From contig NC_091149.1 in assembly GCF_041381155.1 (NCBI RefSeq), forward strand, positions 11,362,609-11,426,608: DNA of 64,000 nt. The letters are read 5' to 3'. The first letter of the stretch is position 1; every line of letters starts with the position of its first letter. The notes beneath the pieces were generated by a model. That model ran no database searches. It saw only the letters and a list, made by a program, of their open reading frames with translations, and was not told the origin of the DNA. The position numbers and the translations under genes are program-made. This stretch comes from Argopecten irradians. Lineage: Eukaryota > Mollusca > Bivalvia > Pectinida > Pectinidae. Positions 46,000 through 56,993 of the stretch are shown here, piece by piece.

Positions 46000-48900
46000 T
46001 ACAAATGATAATAAGGAAAATGTCGGTTGTAGAAAGGGAATCAATTTCGTGTTGAAATAGACGAACTAGGAAGATAGCTCAACACATGCGACACTCCCGG
46101 ACTCCGTTAATTGTTCAACTAATGGCGATTTTCAGATCACATAACGGCGTATCAAATGAGTTATTACGCCACAGGCCGACTTAATTTAATTTTTTAATTT
46201 GCAATGTATATGACTTCCTAATGCCATTACAATTCTCATTATCCTTCCGCGGTTATTATTCAAGTTTGCAGACGACCCCCCCGCCCCGCTCTTTCCTTCA
46301 GGCTAACAGGTGCTCTCGAGTTTCCTGCTATTGAAAATTAAAAAAAAAACATTTTCTTAATAAATACATTACCATTGGAAAAAATGTATTTTTTGTTAAT
46401 TGAGAGGTAAATTAAATAGTTAGATTATGAATAAAGTCAAATTTGACTGAAAATAGCTGCATTTGGCGGGCCATGTGCATGATGAGCAGACGATATATGA
46501 TATGGCCATGCTGTCATGCCGACCTGTCGGGTGGGCTGGGTTTATTCAATTGCATTTGTTGGATGGATTGATGAAATTATTTGAAATACTTCAAATACTT
46601 TCTGGATTTATTAGCAAATATCCATACTTTTTTTATTGTTTGTTTTCTGAAAAGAAAAAGAATCGCATAACTGTGACAACCAAAGACTAGTAAGAATTAT
46701 TTGTCATTGTCTCTTGAAACTACTTAAACACTGCAAGCGAGATGCCTATGAAGCTGGAATAAAAAAATCTCTATACTTGTCTTATTGAGTCAAATGAAAC
46801 ACCAATGTAAAGCTTTTTAATTTCACGACATCTACTCATTGCTTTGAGGAAGGCACATTTAAAGAAAAGTTATAAATTTTCATTAAAAAATACATGTCAT
46901 GAAATGCGCATATCAAAGGAAAATATTTTGAGATATTAATAATATGCTGCATATAGTGACATGTATGTGATTGAAAACTGCATGTACAAATTATGCTGAA
47001 TTTGAAAATTGATTATGAGATTGACTGAGTGATTGTCAATCAATTTTGGCAGTCTGGATCAGATATTTTAAAATGATTTCAATAAAAAAGCTTCTTTTTT
47101 TCTAGTGGTCCTTGTGAATTTCAGGTCCTTCCAACATGTAATAAAAAACGCAAATACATGCATAATAAGGGCGCAGCCCTTCGTGCAACTCAATTCGTTA
47201 GAGAGTTCCGTTACTACGATTTACGGCATCGGTCAGTATGAGAAATTACGAGAGGGGAAAAAAGAAAAACAAAAAACGATCAACTTGGATTGGTGAATTA
47301 GAAAAACAATTGAAAGAGGTTACATAAATAATATCATGAATATAATATTTCAAGAATGACTTAGTGGTCCTTCCATTTTTCTTGTGACCTCGGGCCACAG
47401 GACCACTGCTATTATCGATCCCTGAATACGTTATAATTGCTGAATCGTTCATTTGTCTGGTAAATCTGAAGATGGTTAGTAATTTAATATACATGTCAAT
47501 ACAAATGCATTAGATTTCTGGTTTTCAATATGTTAAATGCATGGTTTGGAGTGTTTTTAGCATAAAATTGTTTGATGGAAGAAATTTACTCCAAAATTAT
47601 CCGAATTTTCCAACAACTCTTTAAACGGCTTTCGTTTTACTTGAAACGGACTTTAGCTTGTATGTCTTCCAAAATCCTATGTTACGATCAAATATTCCTT
47701 AACACAATTTTACATTTCCATTACCCCAATATAGGTGTTTCCTAAAATAACAATAGGTCATAATTAGTGGACCTGCAATAGTAGTCCAGAAAAATCAGTC
47801 CGGACAGAAATGCCAAGGAAAGGATTTTTATACTCGCTAGTCTGGAAAATTCACATTCCAAATCCGGAACTCCATTTTGGGAACACAATGTTGTTTTCAT
47901 TAATAAATTCTAGCAATAATCCGGACGATTTTGTGTTGCTATCTGCCAGCCTCATGCAGTCACTTGTACAAATACACGCTACCAATTTACAATGTGTGTT
48001 AGAATTGTCTTAGCGACAGCTGCCAGATAATGGCCACAGGCGTTTACCTGTACAATGTACATGTTTGACATGAGTATGTGCAGTCATCGGTACATTGGAG
48101 GATATCAAACTTCAATTTTGTATTAAATTAAGACACACAATGCATTTTTAAACAATTGCTTTTAAACATGCAGATTGAGCTTGGGTATATATGTATAGCT
48201 AGAATTATGAAGATCCCGTACCGATTCAAACTCGTATCCAAACAAACTAGTATCCAAAATTGGCGAACTTGTACCATCATAAAATATATACTTAGTTCAC
48301 ATAGTTATTTGTGATTTATATAAGACTTAATAATATTCATGTTGGATCAGATGCTACAAGTCAGTGATCATAAAACAGTATTTAAGAGATTCCGGCCAAG
48401 ATTTATCAATATTCAGTTATTTCAAATTTTTTAATATTCCTCTTGTGTATTTTTACATAGCTTATTATCATTTTAAGTAATTATGAAGTGAGAACCAATT
48501 GATGTCAAATTTTGTTACAATGCAATACAACTAAATATTAAAAGAGAAATATTTCACAAATATATTGTAAGATTTTGAATGCTGATTTAAAGAAAGTTAC
48601 AATATTAAATTGAAAATTTGTAAATGCATGAACTACATATAGTAAAAACATGACATGTCAAAGTACTTGTAATACATAGCCGAAAGTTCAGTCTTTATGG
48701 TTGTTCAGAGCTCAGTATAGTCTTAAATTGTGTTTTAAACGATTCATTCCGATATTACCAAACTCTGCACAAGACGGTGAAGATGGTGTAAAGTGTATTC
48801 TGCTACTGTACATCAATACTAAACCAAATAATGACACAACATCGCAATAATTCCCATAGCATATAGACTTATATCTTAATTCCATTTTGATATGTTCAGT

Positions 48901-49140
48901 GCATTTTTCTTTGAAATTAACATCCCATAATCAATTTTTCTTGTACTGTAAAAAATCCAATCTTTGTGTAATTAATTTATATTTCTCTACCTTGACAGTA
49001 TTTGAGATTAGAATAATTATAACGATAACACCGTTATTTTATTATTATTATTGTAAATCTTATAAGAAGTCTAATTGACGTCTGTGCGGCCACTATACCA
49101 ATTTATCTTGTAAATACTGAAAGAGAACAATCATACATAT
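46000..49140. other. AT-rich stretch, possible intron sequence
   Basis: Open frames at 46463-46690, 47105-47296 and 47810-48013 have no recognised domain. If the first exon at 45967 is real, this is probably intron. AGTGGTCC (47362) pairs with GGACCACT (47399) as an 8-bp hairpin. Confidence 0.35.
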
Positions 49141-49142
49141 AA

Positions 49143-49770
49143 ACAAGAGGCCCAGAGGGCCTCTATCGCTCACCTGGTTGGTAATTATGCTAAGTAATTT
49201 TCTGAATACTGCAGGTTCATTGTTTCTTTTTCTCTACCTCCAAGGATGTTTCTGACCAAATTTGGTTACAATCCCTGCAGAACTCAATGACTAGTAGCAA
49301 TTAAAAAAAAATATCCCTATCTCTCCTATTTGGCCCCGCCCCTCCAGTCCCCCGCGGTTCACAACCCATTTATACAACCTCTGTCCCCTTTTCCCCAAGG
49401 ATGGTTCTTGCTAAATTTGGTTAGAATCTATGTAGAACTATATGACTAGTAGCGATTTAAAGGATTAACCTCTATTTCATCCACTGGGCCTGGCCCCTCC
49501 TGCCCCACGGGGTCAGAGCCAAAATTCATTCAAGCTCTATTCCCCTTCCCCCAAGGATGTTTTTGGTCAAATTTGGTTAGAATATGTGCAGAACTCAATG
49601 ACTAGTAGCGATTTAAAGGATTAACCTCTATTTCCCCTATTGGGCCCTGCCCCCAGGGGGTCAGAGCCAAAATTTATACAAGCTCTGTTCCCCTTCCCCA
49701 AGGATGTTTCTGGTCAAATTTGGTTACATCCCATGCAGAACTCTATGACTATAGTAGTGATTTACATGTG
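49143..49770 (+). mobile_element. AGAGGCCCAGAGGGCCTCT element with about 120-130-bp units
   Basis: The left end AACAAGAGGCCCAGAGGGCC carries the palindrome AGAGGCCC-AGA-GGGCCTCT, followed by CTATCGCTCACCTGG. Units then repeat CCCCAAGGATGTTTCTGGTC, AAATTTGGTTAGAAT, ATGACTAGTAGCGATTTAAA and GGCCCCGCCC about four times. The same end appears reversed at 62345-62378. Confidence 0.65.
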
Positions 49771-50081
49771 GATTTCCTTAGAAAATCATGTGTTTATTTT
49801 TTTAATACCCATAGAGTATTGGTACTTTTTAAAATGGGCATGAACAGAACAAAACGGGTAATAATACTATGTTGGTACCGAGTACTTGGGTATCCAATCC
49901 TAATCATTGGTTAGGTATTTTGAAAAATAAGACGGATCAAGAGTGGTAGCATATAGCTATAGGCCTAGCTAATTGTACACAAACAAGAATGATCTGGTTT
50001 TGTCTTTTAAGAAGAAATCTTTTTTATCGTGTTCTTGAATAATATAAAAACAAAAACTTTAAAAGCATCATCGGATTCATC

Positions 50082-50727
50082 TACAGTATAACTTGTCTAA
50101 ACCGGATGTGAACGGGACCAGTCTATTTGTTCAGTTTATACAGGTGTCCGGTTTATAGAGGAGAGAACCTTATCACAATATGTTCACATGGAAATCATCA
50201 GAAGATTTTTTTTATTACAGTACAAACATTTATTCACACATATGTACATGGTAGAACACAGAATTCCATTCTACGTTTTCTTGGTTTCTGAGGTGTACAT
50301 GTACGATCCATTTCTCTCGGTGTGCTACATTCAAATGAACTCTCAGAAGTTATGTGTATGTTTTATTGTTAGAATCGACCGTGAAAAGTATTCACAAATA
50401 CAATGTACATGTAACAGAACCGTCGAACAAAAAGTGATAAGTTGTCACTATCTAGCCCTTAGTATACCGGTACAGGTAAATCCCCTTAGGTGCTTCATGA
50501 TCAGTCCCATGTTGTGAAAACATTGTTGCCGGTTTGCAAGTTAATTTTCCAAAGAAAAGTATAGCAATATTACCTAGACAGTTCCGGATTTCAGAGTAGA
50601 CAGGTTCGGGATTATGCAGGTTTTAGGTACTATAGTTTATTAAGAAATTTGCCGGGACCAAACAAATTAATCGATATAGACAAGTTTCCGGTTTATACAG
50701 GGTTCGGTCTAGACAAGTTATACTGTA
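50082..50727. mobile_element. 646-bp MITE with TACAGTATAACTTGTC ends
   Basis: TACAGTATAACTTGTCTA (50082) and its reverse complement TAGACAAGTTATACTGTA (50710-50727) bound a piece without coding potential. The flanking TA and CAGT start resemble pogo/Tc1-mariner ends (inference). Confidence 0.7.
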
Positions 50728-51621
50728 TTAAAAGGGGAGTATATATAGCTCATATAGAACAATTTAATTTACCAAGAACAAAGAATTTGGCAGTCTAGAA
50801 CATTCCCAAACCAGGTGGTTGGTTAAGCCTGGGAACGGATTACAGAGGGGTTCACTGTACATAAGTTGTACAACATTTGATAAAGAAAATATTAAAACAA
50901 TTGATCATTGATTGGATATAGACGAAACATGATGAAGTCCAATCATTAAATTTCCTTCCTTGAATATAAAACATCTTTTTGAAACACTAATGTAACCTTA
51001 TACTGAAAATATTTCTGTATATTACAATCCTGAGTACTAATTTTTATTTCTTCAAAGGAATATTGGTATCGGCAGGTCAAATTATCTATGTAGTTTGTAT
51101 GCTTACATGTACATGTACGTAAACTGTACATGTATTTTTAAATGTAGCCCAGAATGATAGATGCAAAATTCATTTTACATCAATGTATATAAACCTAGTT
51201 GCCATATATTTAAACTAAAAATTCTTGATGGTAACCTAAGCTTTCCGTTTACATGACCCATGACCGCACTGTGGTGTGGGGTGCACAAAATTTTCCCCTG
51301 GGCATATATGCAAAGAAATTTTAGTGACTTGTTTTGGGTACTTTCACCAAATTCTTATTAATAGTTCATTATCTTCTTTACTTTCAGTGAATCGTTTACG
51401 AGGTACTGCAATACCGTCAATTCCGAATGAAGTTACAATGACCTGGCTTGAAATGGACGTCAATTACATGTCAGCATAACTAGATTGGTGAGGATCCGGA
51501 TGAGTTGCTAGGATATATATATGATGTTGAGAGTTACTCTGCTATTATTGGTGAAAAATAGAAATTTTATTTTCTTATAGACTATTTGGTCACACATCAT
51601 AGAAATCTTCATACTCCATTG
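50728..51621. other. gene-free stretch
   Basis: No supported gene. GGTTCACTGTAC near 50850 may be another scrap of a pogo-type end. Confidence 0.35.
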
Positions 51622-52114
51622 TAGGGCTGGGTATTGGAAGGTCTAAAATGATACGATACCTATTGAAAATACACTGAAACAATACACGATACGTATTGAC
51701 GATATACTGGACCTCTTTTTTCAAATTCAGTTGACCATTGTGTTTTGAATATTGTGACGATAAAAGACAATTTTTATAAAACATTCTATAACCTGGCAAA
51801 AACCTACCAATCATTTGATTTGGTTCACCATCTGTGTTGATTTATTTCTGTCAATTCGTATTCTTAGCTATGAAAAGACATTTCTAATCCATCTAGGTGA
51901 CACAGATGTTTTAAACACTTCCTTTTGATTGAAATGCTCTTACTTGAATGATGTTTAAGAATAAATTTTGTTTGAAATTTCCGCTTTCTATAATAAGACA
52001 GTAGGTTGAGTTGTTAAAATGATACAGCGATATACAGCATGTTTGTGTATCGATATTTGATACGCTTCTGAAAACCGATACGTACCGGTAAATCAATATA
52101 TTGATCCAGTCCTA
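51622..52114. mobile_element. 493-bp hAT-like MITE with 8-bp target duplication
   Basis: The left end TAGGGCTGGGTATTGG and right end CCAGTCCTA are imperfect inverted repeats. Flanks CTCCATTG (51614-51621) and CACCATTG (52115-52122) match at seven of eight positions, the target duplication size of hAT elements. The interior has GATACGATACC/GGTATCG-like words inverted at both sides. Confidence 0.65.
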
Positions 52115-52372
52115 CACCATTGAGGCTTTGACATATATATTACAAGCACAATATGAAACAATTGCAAGCATTCATAATTATAAGTGAGAGCTCGAGCTTC
52201 ACCTTGTAACAACAGGCTCCAAGTTGTTTCCCTTATGTTACTTATATTAAAAAAAATTAATTAAGTTTGTTTCTAGAAATCTAGACCTCAGGTTTATGAT
52301 ACAACTTTGTCATCTTTCTTATCTTTCAATGAAGATCTGTCTTGTAGTTTAGAATTGATTGAAATCTAAACT

Positions 52373-55300
52373 TCAATAGAAATACATTTTCCAATGTTTC
52401 ATAATATTTTCTGCATTTTTCTTTTTGATGTACAGGTGTTTTATCTCCTGATAGTTGGCTACATCTGGAAGACGTGAATGAGACTGATAAAACTCCTTTT
52501 CCCATGTTTTGATTTCTTCCTTTGTACAAGAATGGGCCTTCAGTATTATGGTTTGTATAAGTGCCTCAGCTTTGTCATATGAATTCTGGAAGCTTTGATC
52601 CCCGTGGCAAAATAGCAGTCTGTGATATTTTTTGAATTCTTCAAATTCTCTACAAATATCATCAGCACCAAGTATTTCCCTAATCTTCTTGACGATGTTG
52701 TCTGAAAGAAGATGATGGTCATATGTAGTTTCAATTTGAATATAGATTCAGATATCTGTTTGTGCAACAGATTTATTTACTGTTTTAATAGTTATAGTGC
52801 AAATCAATTCTACATTAAGGGAACACCATATTTTCAGACTCCTCAGAAGCTTTTTATGTACTTGACAATATATTTGTACCTTGCCCGAAGCTCAAATAAC
52901 TTCTTACCTTGAGTTATAGCACGTTTCCCTTTATATCGCACATTTTCTTTCTCAGTGTTGTCTGTAGACAATGTTGGATAGCATTTTTTGACTAGAATGT
53001 AAGAAACGAATGGTATGAATAATAGTTTTCCTATGTTGATATGCAATTCATTTGTACTAAACCATAGTAGGATATATATATAAATATGTCAAAACATTTA
53101 TCAGAACTTTGATGATGTTGTTTGGTCTGATACTAGTTTACTGGCTTGATATAGAATCGTATATTAATCTTGTATGAAGGATACTTTTGATTTGAAAAAT
53201 TGTAATTTCCTCTTGAATATATTCCATAAAATATATTTATGGATTAAACTGGTCATAATTGCTTTTACATAACAGGACTTGCCTGATACTTGTGATGTAA
53301 AGAGTTGTCGTTTTGCTTTTTTGTAGGGATGGAATCGATCTGTAAAGGACTCCAATCTACCACAGACTCCTTCTACCTTGTCTGCCTGAATTCTACTATC
53401 ACCCAGAGCTAAAATAAGCAAGAAATTATGTAATTTGATAAGTAGTTTCAATTTATTGGTGAAACTTGAAAACTACAATTAAGAGTTAATATGATAATTT
53501 CTGTAATCCGTCTGTCTGTTCATAATTGGTTTCTTGAAATTTCTTCAAAAACCAAAATTTATGTCTATTGATTTGAAATATTTAATTAATAGTATGTACC
53601 ATATTCACCACAGCTAGTACCTCTCCCTCAATTAGCAATCCTCCTCTCGTCTGGAGGTGTCGATGTTATATAAATAGGCTCCATCTTAACAATTCTTATA
53701 TGCTGTCTTTACTGCGGTATGGGACAACAAAGCCCTTTTTGACAGTTTAGAAGTGAACTGATTCATTGTGATACATATCGAATAACTGCACATTCCTCAT
53801 AATACAATATTACTTTATACATCAATATTTTATTGATATGATATGACTATTTTGTCAATTACTTGAATCATATGCTAAATCAGGGATCACAAAATCTTGC
53901 CACAATTTGGCTGTCATGTTTTAAAACAAAGTGCAAGAACCAAAAAGAAGTTGTAAAAAAAATTACAAAATTATTCACTCATTTAAGAATTCAAATTTCT
54001 TGAGAAAGTTTTTTTAATGAAAATACATTCAAAACAAGTATCATATCAAAAGGAATTGTTTTGTGAGGCCACCTGATGTCTTAAGTCCTTTAAAAACAAT
54101 TGTGAATTTCATGGCCCTGGTTTTCTCGGATCGATTTTACCATGGGGAGAGGGTAAAATTTATAATTTTTATCGGGGAACCAGATGGACATTATTTGCTC
54201 ATTTTTCGTAGGAAACAAATCAAACTTGGTTAGAATCATTAGCCAGAGATAACATTTTTTGTCATCTGTATGACTACAGGTGTGACTTTGGAGACCATTA
54301 AGGCCCTTGTGCCTCTTGTTATATTATTTTTCCATCTTGATCTAGATTTCTAATGATGTCTTGTTCAACGTATCAATGCCAAAGTATACATGCATGTATT
54401 GATGATATTTGGCATTGAAATGGATAGTCAAAGTTTGTACTTGAGTCAAAATTGATTGATTTTCAAGTTCACAGTTATGCTATAATAAAACAACAGCATA
54501 GTGCACTTACATGTAAAGTTTCTTTTAGGAAGTTCATTTTGATGGTTTGTGTCTGTAACATATTTTCTTTTCTTACAGTGTGGAGAGTTTCCCAAAGAAT
54601 CACCTGAAACAGTATGAAACAGTATGAATAAGAAGAAAGTAAGTAAATTTAATTTCAAAATAAAAACAGACGCTCCTATTTCAGGCATAACTAAGTCTAT
54701 TCAAACTCGTGGCAAAGTTTTCTTTTATACCTCGCTAGTTCATCTCTTGACTTTTTGACTGGTTTAATAATATTACAATGTATTATTATTATTTGAGTCA
54801 GACTTCAGAACAAATTTATGACACTTGTCATTTTGAATATTGATAGTTTGAAGTCCATTTCTCCTCTTTCTAAAACATTCTGTAAAAATAAGATTAATAA
54901 TTTTTGGTTCATTCTTGCTTATCGTATTGATGATACTTTAATCTATGAATAATAAAACCCCTTCATTTTCTGATAGAATAAAAATAGTCTTGTCAGGCAA
55001 TCTTTGAATTTCACATGAAGTTACCTTGGTCTTGATAATCCATGTTCTTGTGTTCATCTGTCATTCTTTCCATGATGTTCTTTGATCTCTGAAAAAGCAT
55101 TTTTTTCAAAAACATATTTATGAAACTTATGACCTATTACTGCACACACGTGTGTCATTTTCAATTCATGGCAGGGAATATATACAATGATAAACTAGAT
55201 CATTTGTCTCTTGGTATTTGCATTGCCATTCTATTCTATTTACATTTAACAGAAACCAGAGTTCACAGAAATAGTTAGTTTTCTAATTACTTTTAATTAG

Positions 55301-56547
55301 GCAGTTAAACAGGCCTCATTTGCCTTAACAAAATTGGCTCACTAGAAGAAATGCTTGTTCATGTTTCAACTAACCTTCATGGCATAGTATGGCATCCCTG
55401 ATTTCACTAAGTTGGGCTTTACATGTGACATTGTGTCCAGGACTTAAACGATTATTTTCTGTCGCTGTAAGGAATAAAACATGTAATGTTATTTATATCC
55501 AGTTTAATTATGACCATTAATCCAACATGTCTAATGCCCTATCATGACAGGGGAAGAGCAGGTATAGTGTCGTATATATCAATCCCAAACTATCCCGACA
55601 TGTCCTTTGTGGGGTATTTGGTATATTCTGGAAAACAGAAACCGTTTAGGGTTATTTTTTCATTGTTAGTTTGATTCCCATTTAGAGCATTTTCCAGGTT
55701 TCTGCTGGACACTGGTTCTTCTCTAGGTACTCAGTCTTTCATCCATCTCCTAAGCCAGCATGTCCTTAAAGACTCTAACCATTTATATGACTTTAAACCA
55801 GACTAACTTTGTTGGAGCATGATCCATATCAAAAGTGTTACCCGTACCTATCCTGCTAGTGTTTGAATATTAGCAGATTTTCTGCCACACAATATAAAAA
55901 TGGTTGATTTTAAATAGAGAAAATGCATCATGGTGTCTTAATTAGGATACTCAGATGATTTATTTCCAAACTAAACTTCAAAGCTTTGTATTGCATCTCC
56001 AACCTCTTATGTATGACCGTGTTTGTGTCATCATTGCAAGGGCTTGCAGGAATTCTCTCTGAAATTGATAATAATTTTTGAAACGTTACAATTTTGGCAA
56101 AGTCATAGATTTTTCTAGATTTTTCTAGAAGGAGGAGGGGTTGTTGTAATGTGAGAAATAAACAAATTTAGATAGTTGGACACCATTTAACAATCCTTTA
56201 TAAGAATACTTTAATTTTCAAATTAGGGGCCGCGTTAGCCGAGTGATTAAGAAGTCCTGACATATTACCACAGCCCTCCACCTCTGGGATTTGGGTTTGA
56301 ATCCCATGTGGGGTATTTGCTAGGTACTGATCGCTGGTCGGTGGTTTTTCTCCAAGTATTCTGGCTTTCCTCCACCAACAAACCTGTTACATCCTTACAT
56401 GACCCTGGCTGTTAATAGGACATTAAACTATTAAAACCAAAACCAAACTATCAAACTAACCTCCATTGTTCTCCATTGTATCTCCACTATGTAGTATGAT
56501 GGTGCTTGTGTCTTCATGGCAAGGTCTTGCAGGAATTCTCTCCGTCT
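52373..56547 (-). CDS. 3' exons of an uncharacterised multi-exon gene
   Basis: Minus-strand exons with canonical sites: 56547-56461 (87 nt), 55464-55375 (90), 55088-55025 (64, phase mismatch), 54603-54511 (93), 53408-53283 (126), 52961-52908 (54) and a terminal 52701-52373 with TGA at 52375-52373. All but the 64-nt one are phase 1 at both ends with lengths divisible by three, and every donor leaves a G. Acceptors are good (TTTCAG, CTTACAG, TTTTAG, CTACAG). The exon at 53283 ends TCAG|GCAAGT, a GC-AG donor. The terminal exon encodes about 108 residues rich in Lys/Glu and helix formers ([46 protein letters not shown]). No catalytic motif is seen in these exons. The 5' partner is the big exon at 56994-59944, whose donor is also phase 1. 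Function unknown. Confidence 0.6.
54085..54322 (+). repeat. GACCCC element fragment
   Basis: CCTTTAAAAACAATTGTGAA, TTCATGGCCCTGG, GGGGAGAGGGTAAAATTTAT and the edge GACCATTAAGGCCCTTGTGC, CTCTTGTT place it in the GACCCC family. It lies in an intron of the 52-60 kb gene. Confidence 0.6.
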
Positions 56548-56800
56548 CTGAAATAGATAATATTTTTTGAAGCGTTACAATTTTGACCCAGACATGGATT
56601 TGTCTAGAATGTTCTCCATTGCATCTCCAAATTCTTGTAGTATGATGGTGCTTGTGTCTTCATTGCAAGGGCTTGCAGGATTTCTCTCTGTCTGTGAAAT
56701 AGATAATAATTTTTGAAACATTACAATATTGACTAAGATATGGATTTAACTAGATGAGTGGGGCAGGGGTGGAGGGGTGTTGTAACTAGGGCGTTGTTAT
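55985..56800 (-). repeat. exon plus intron segment present three times
   Basis: On -, AGAGAATTCCTGCAAG(A/C)CCTTGC-type sequence, preceded each time by ATTATCTATTTCAG or a variant, starts at 56691, 56547 and 56058. ACACAAGCACCATCATACTA is shared by the first two and diverged in the third. The upstream flank (TTACAATTTTGACC, TCTAGA) is copied as well. Only the 56547 copy has both a phase-1 acceptor and a phase-1 GTTAGT donor. Confidence 0.7.
56226..56455 (+). mobile_element. tRNA-derived SINE
   Basis: The head folds like tRNA: box A TTAGCCGAGTGATTAAG (56235-56251) and box B GGTTTGAATCC (56294-56304). A central domain (GGTCGGTGGTTTTTCTCCAA, CTGGCTTTCCTCCACCAACA) follows. The tail CCTTACATGACCCTGGCTGT, TAATAGGACATTAAAC and AAAACC repeats is shared with the longer retroposons. 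It lies four bases from the donor at 56460, in the intron. Confidence 0.8.
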
Positions 56801-56993
56801 GAGACTAATGACATTTGACATCATATGACGTCACATCTTATAAAGGAAAAAATGATATGTTCACTTCAGTCTAAGGCTTTGGCATTACTGAATGATGTTT
56901 TATAACAATTTATCATGATGTGTACCGTTAATAATATTATGATATAAAATAATTTGATTTTTCTATTAAATGACGTAAAATATAAGTTGATAC

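Noticed and set aside
46463..46690. 75-codon frame downstream of the 45.9-kb exon
   Set aside because: No acceptor in matching phase and a low-complexity C-terminus; not supported as exon 2.
47362..47406. 8-bp inverted repeat as a terminator
   Set aside because: Long loop, no U run and a eukaryotic setting; probably chance.
56226..56310. tRNA gene
   Set aside because: Box A and box B are present, but the sequence continues into a SINE body and tail, and the cloverleaf is imperfect.
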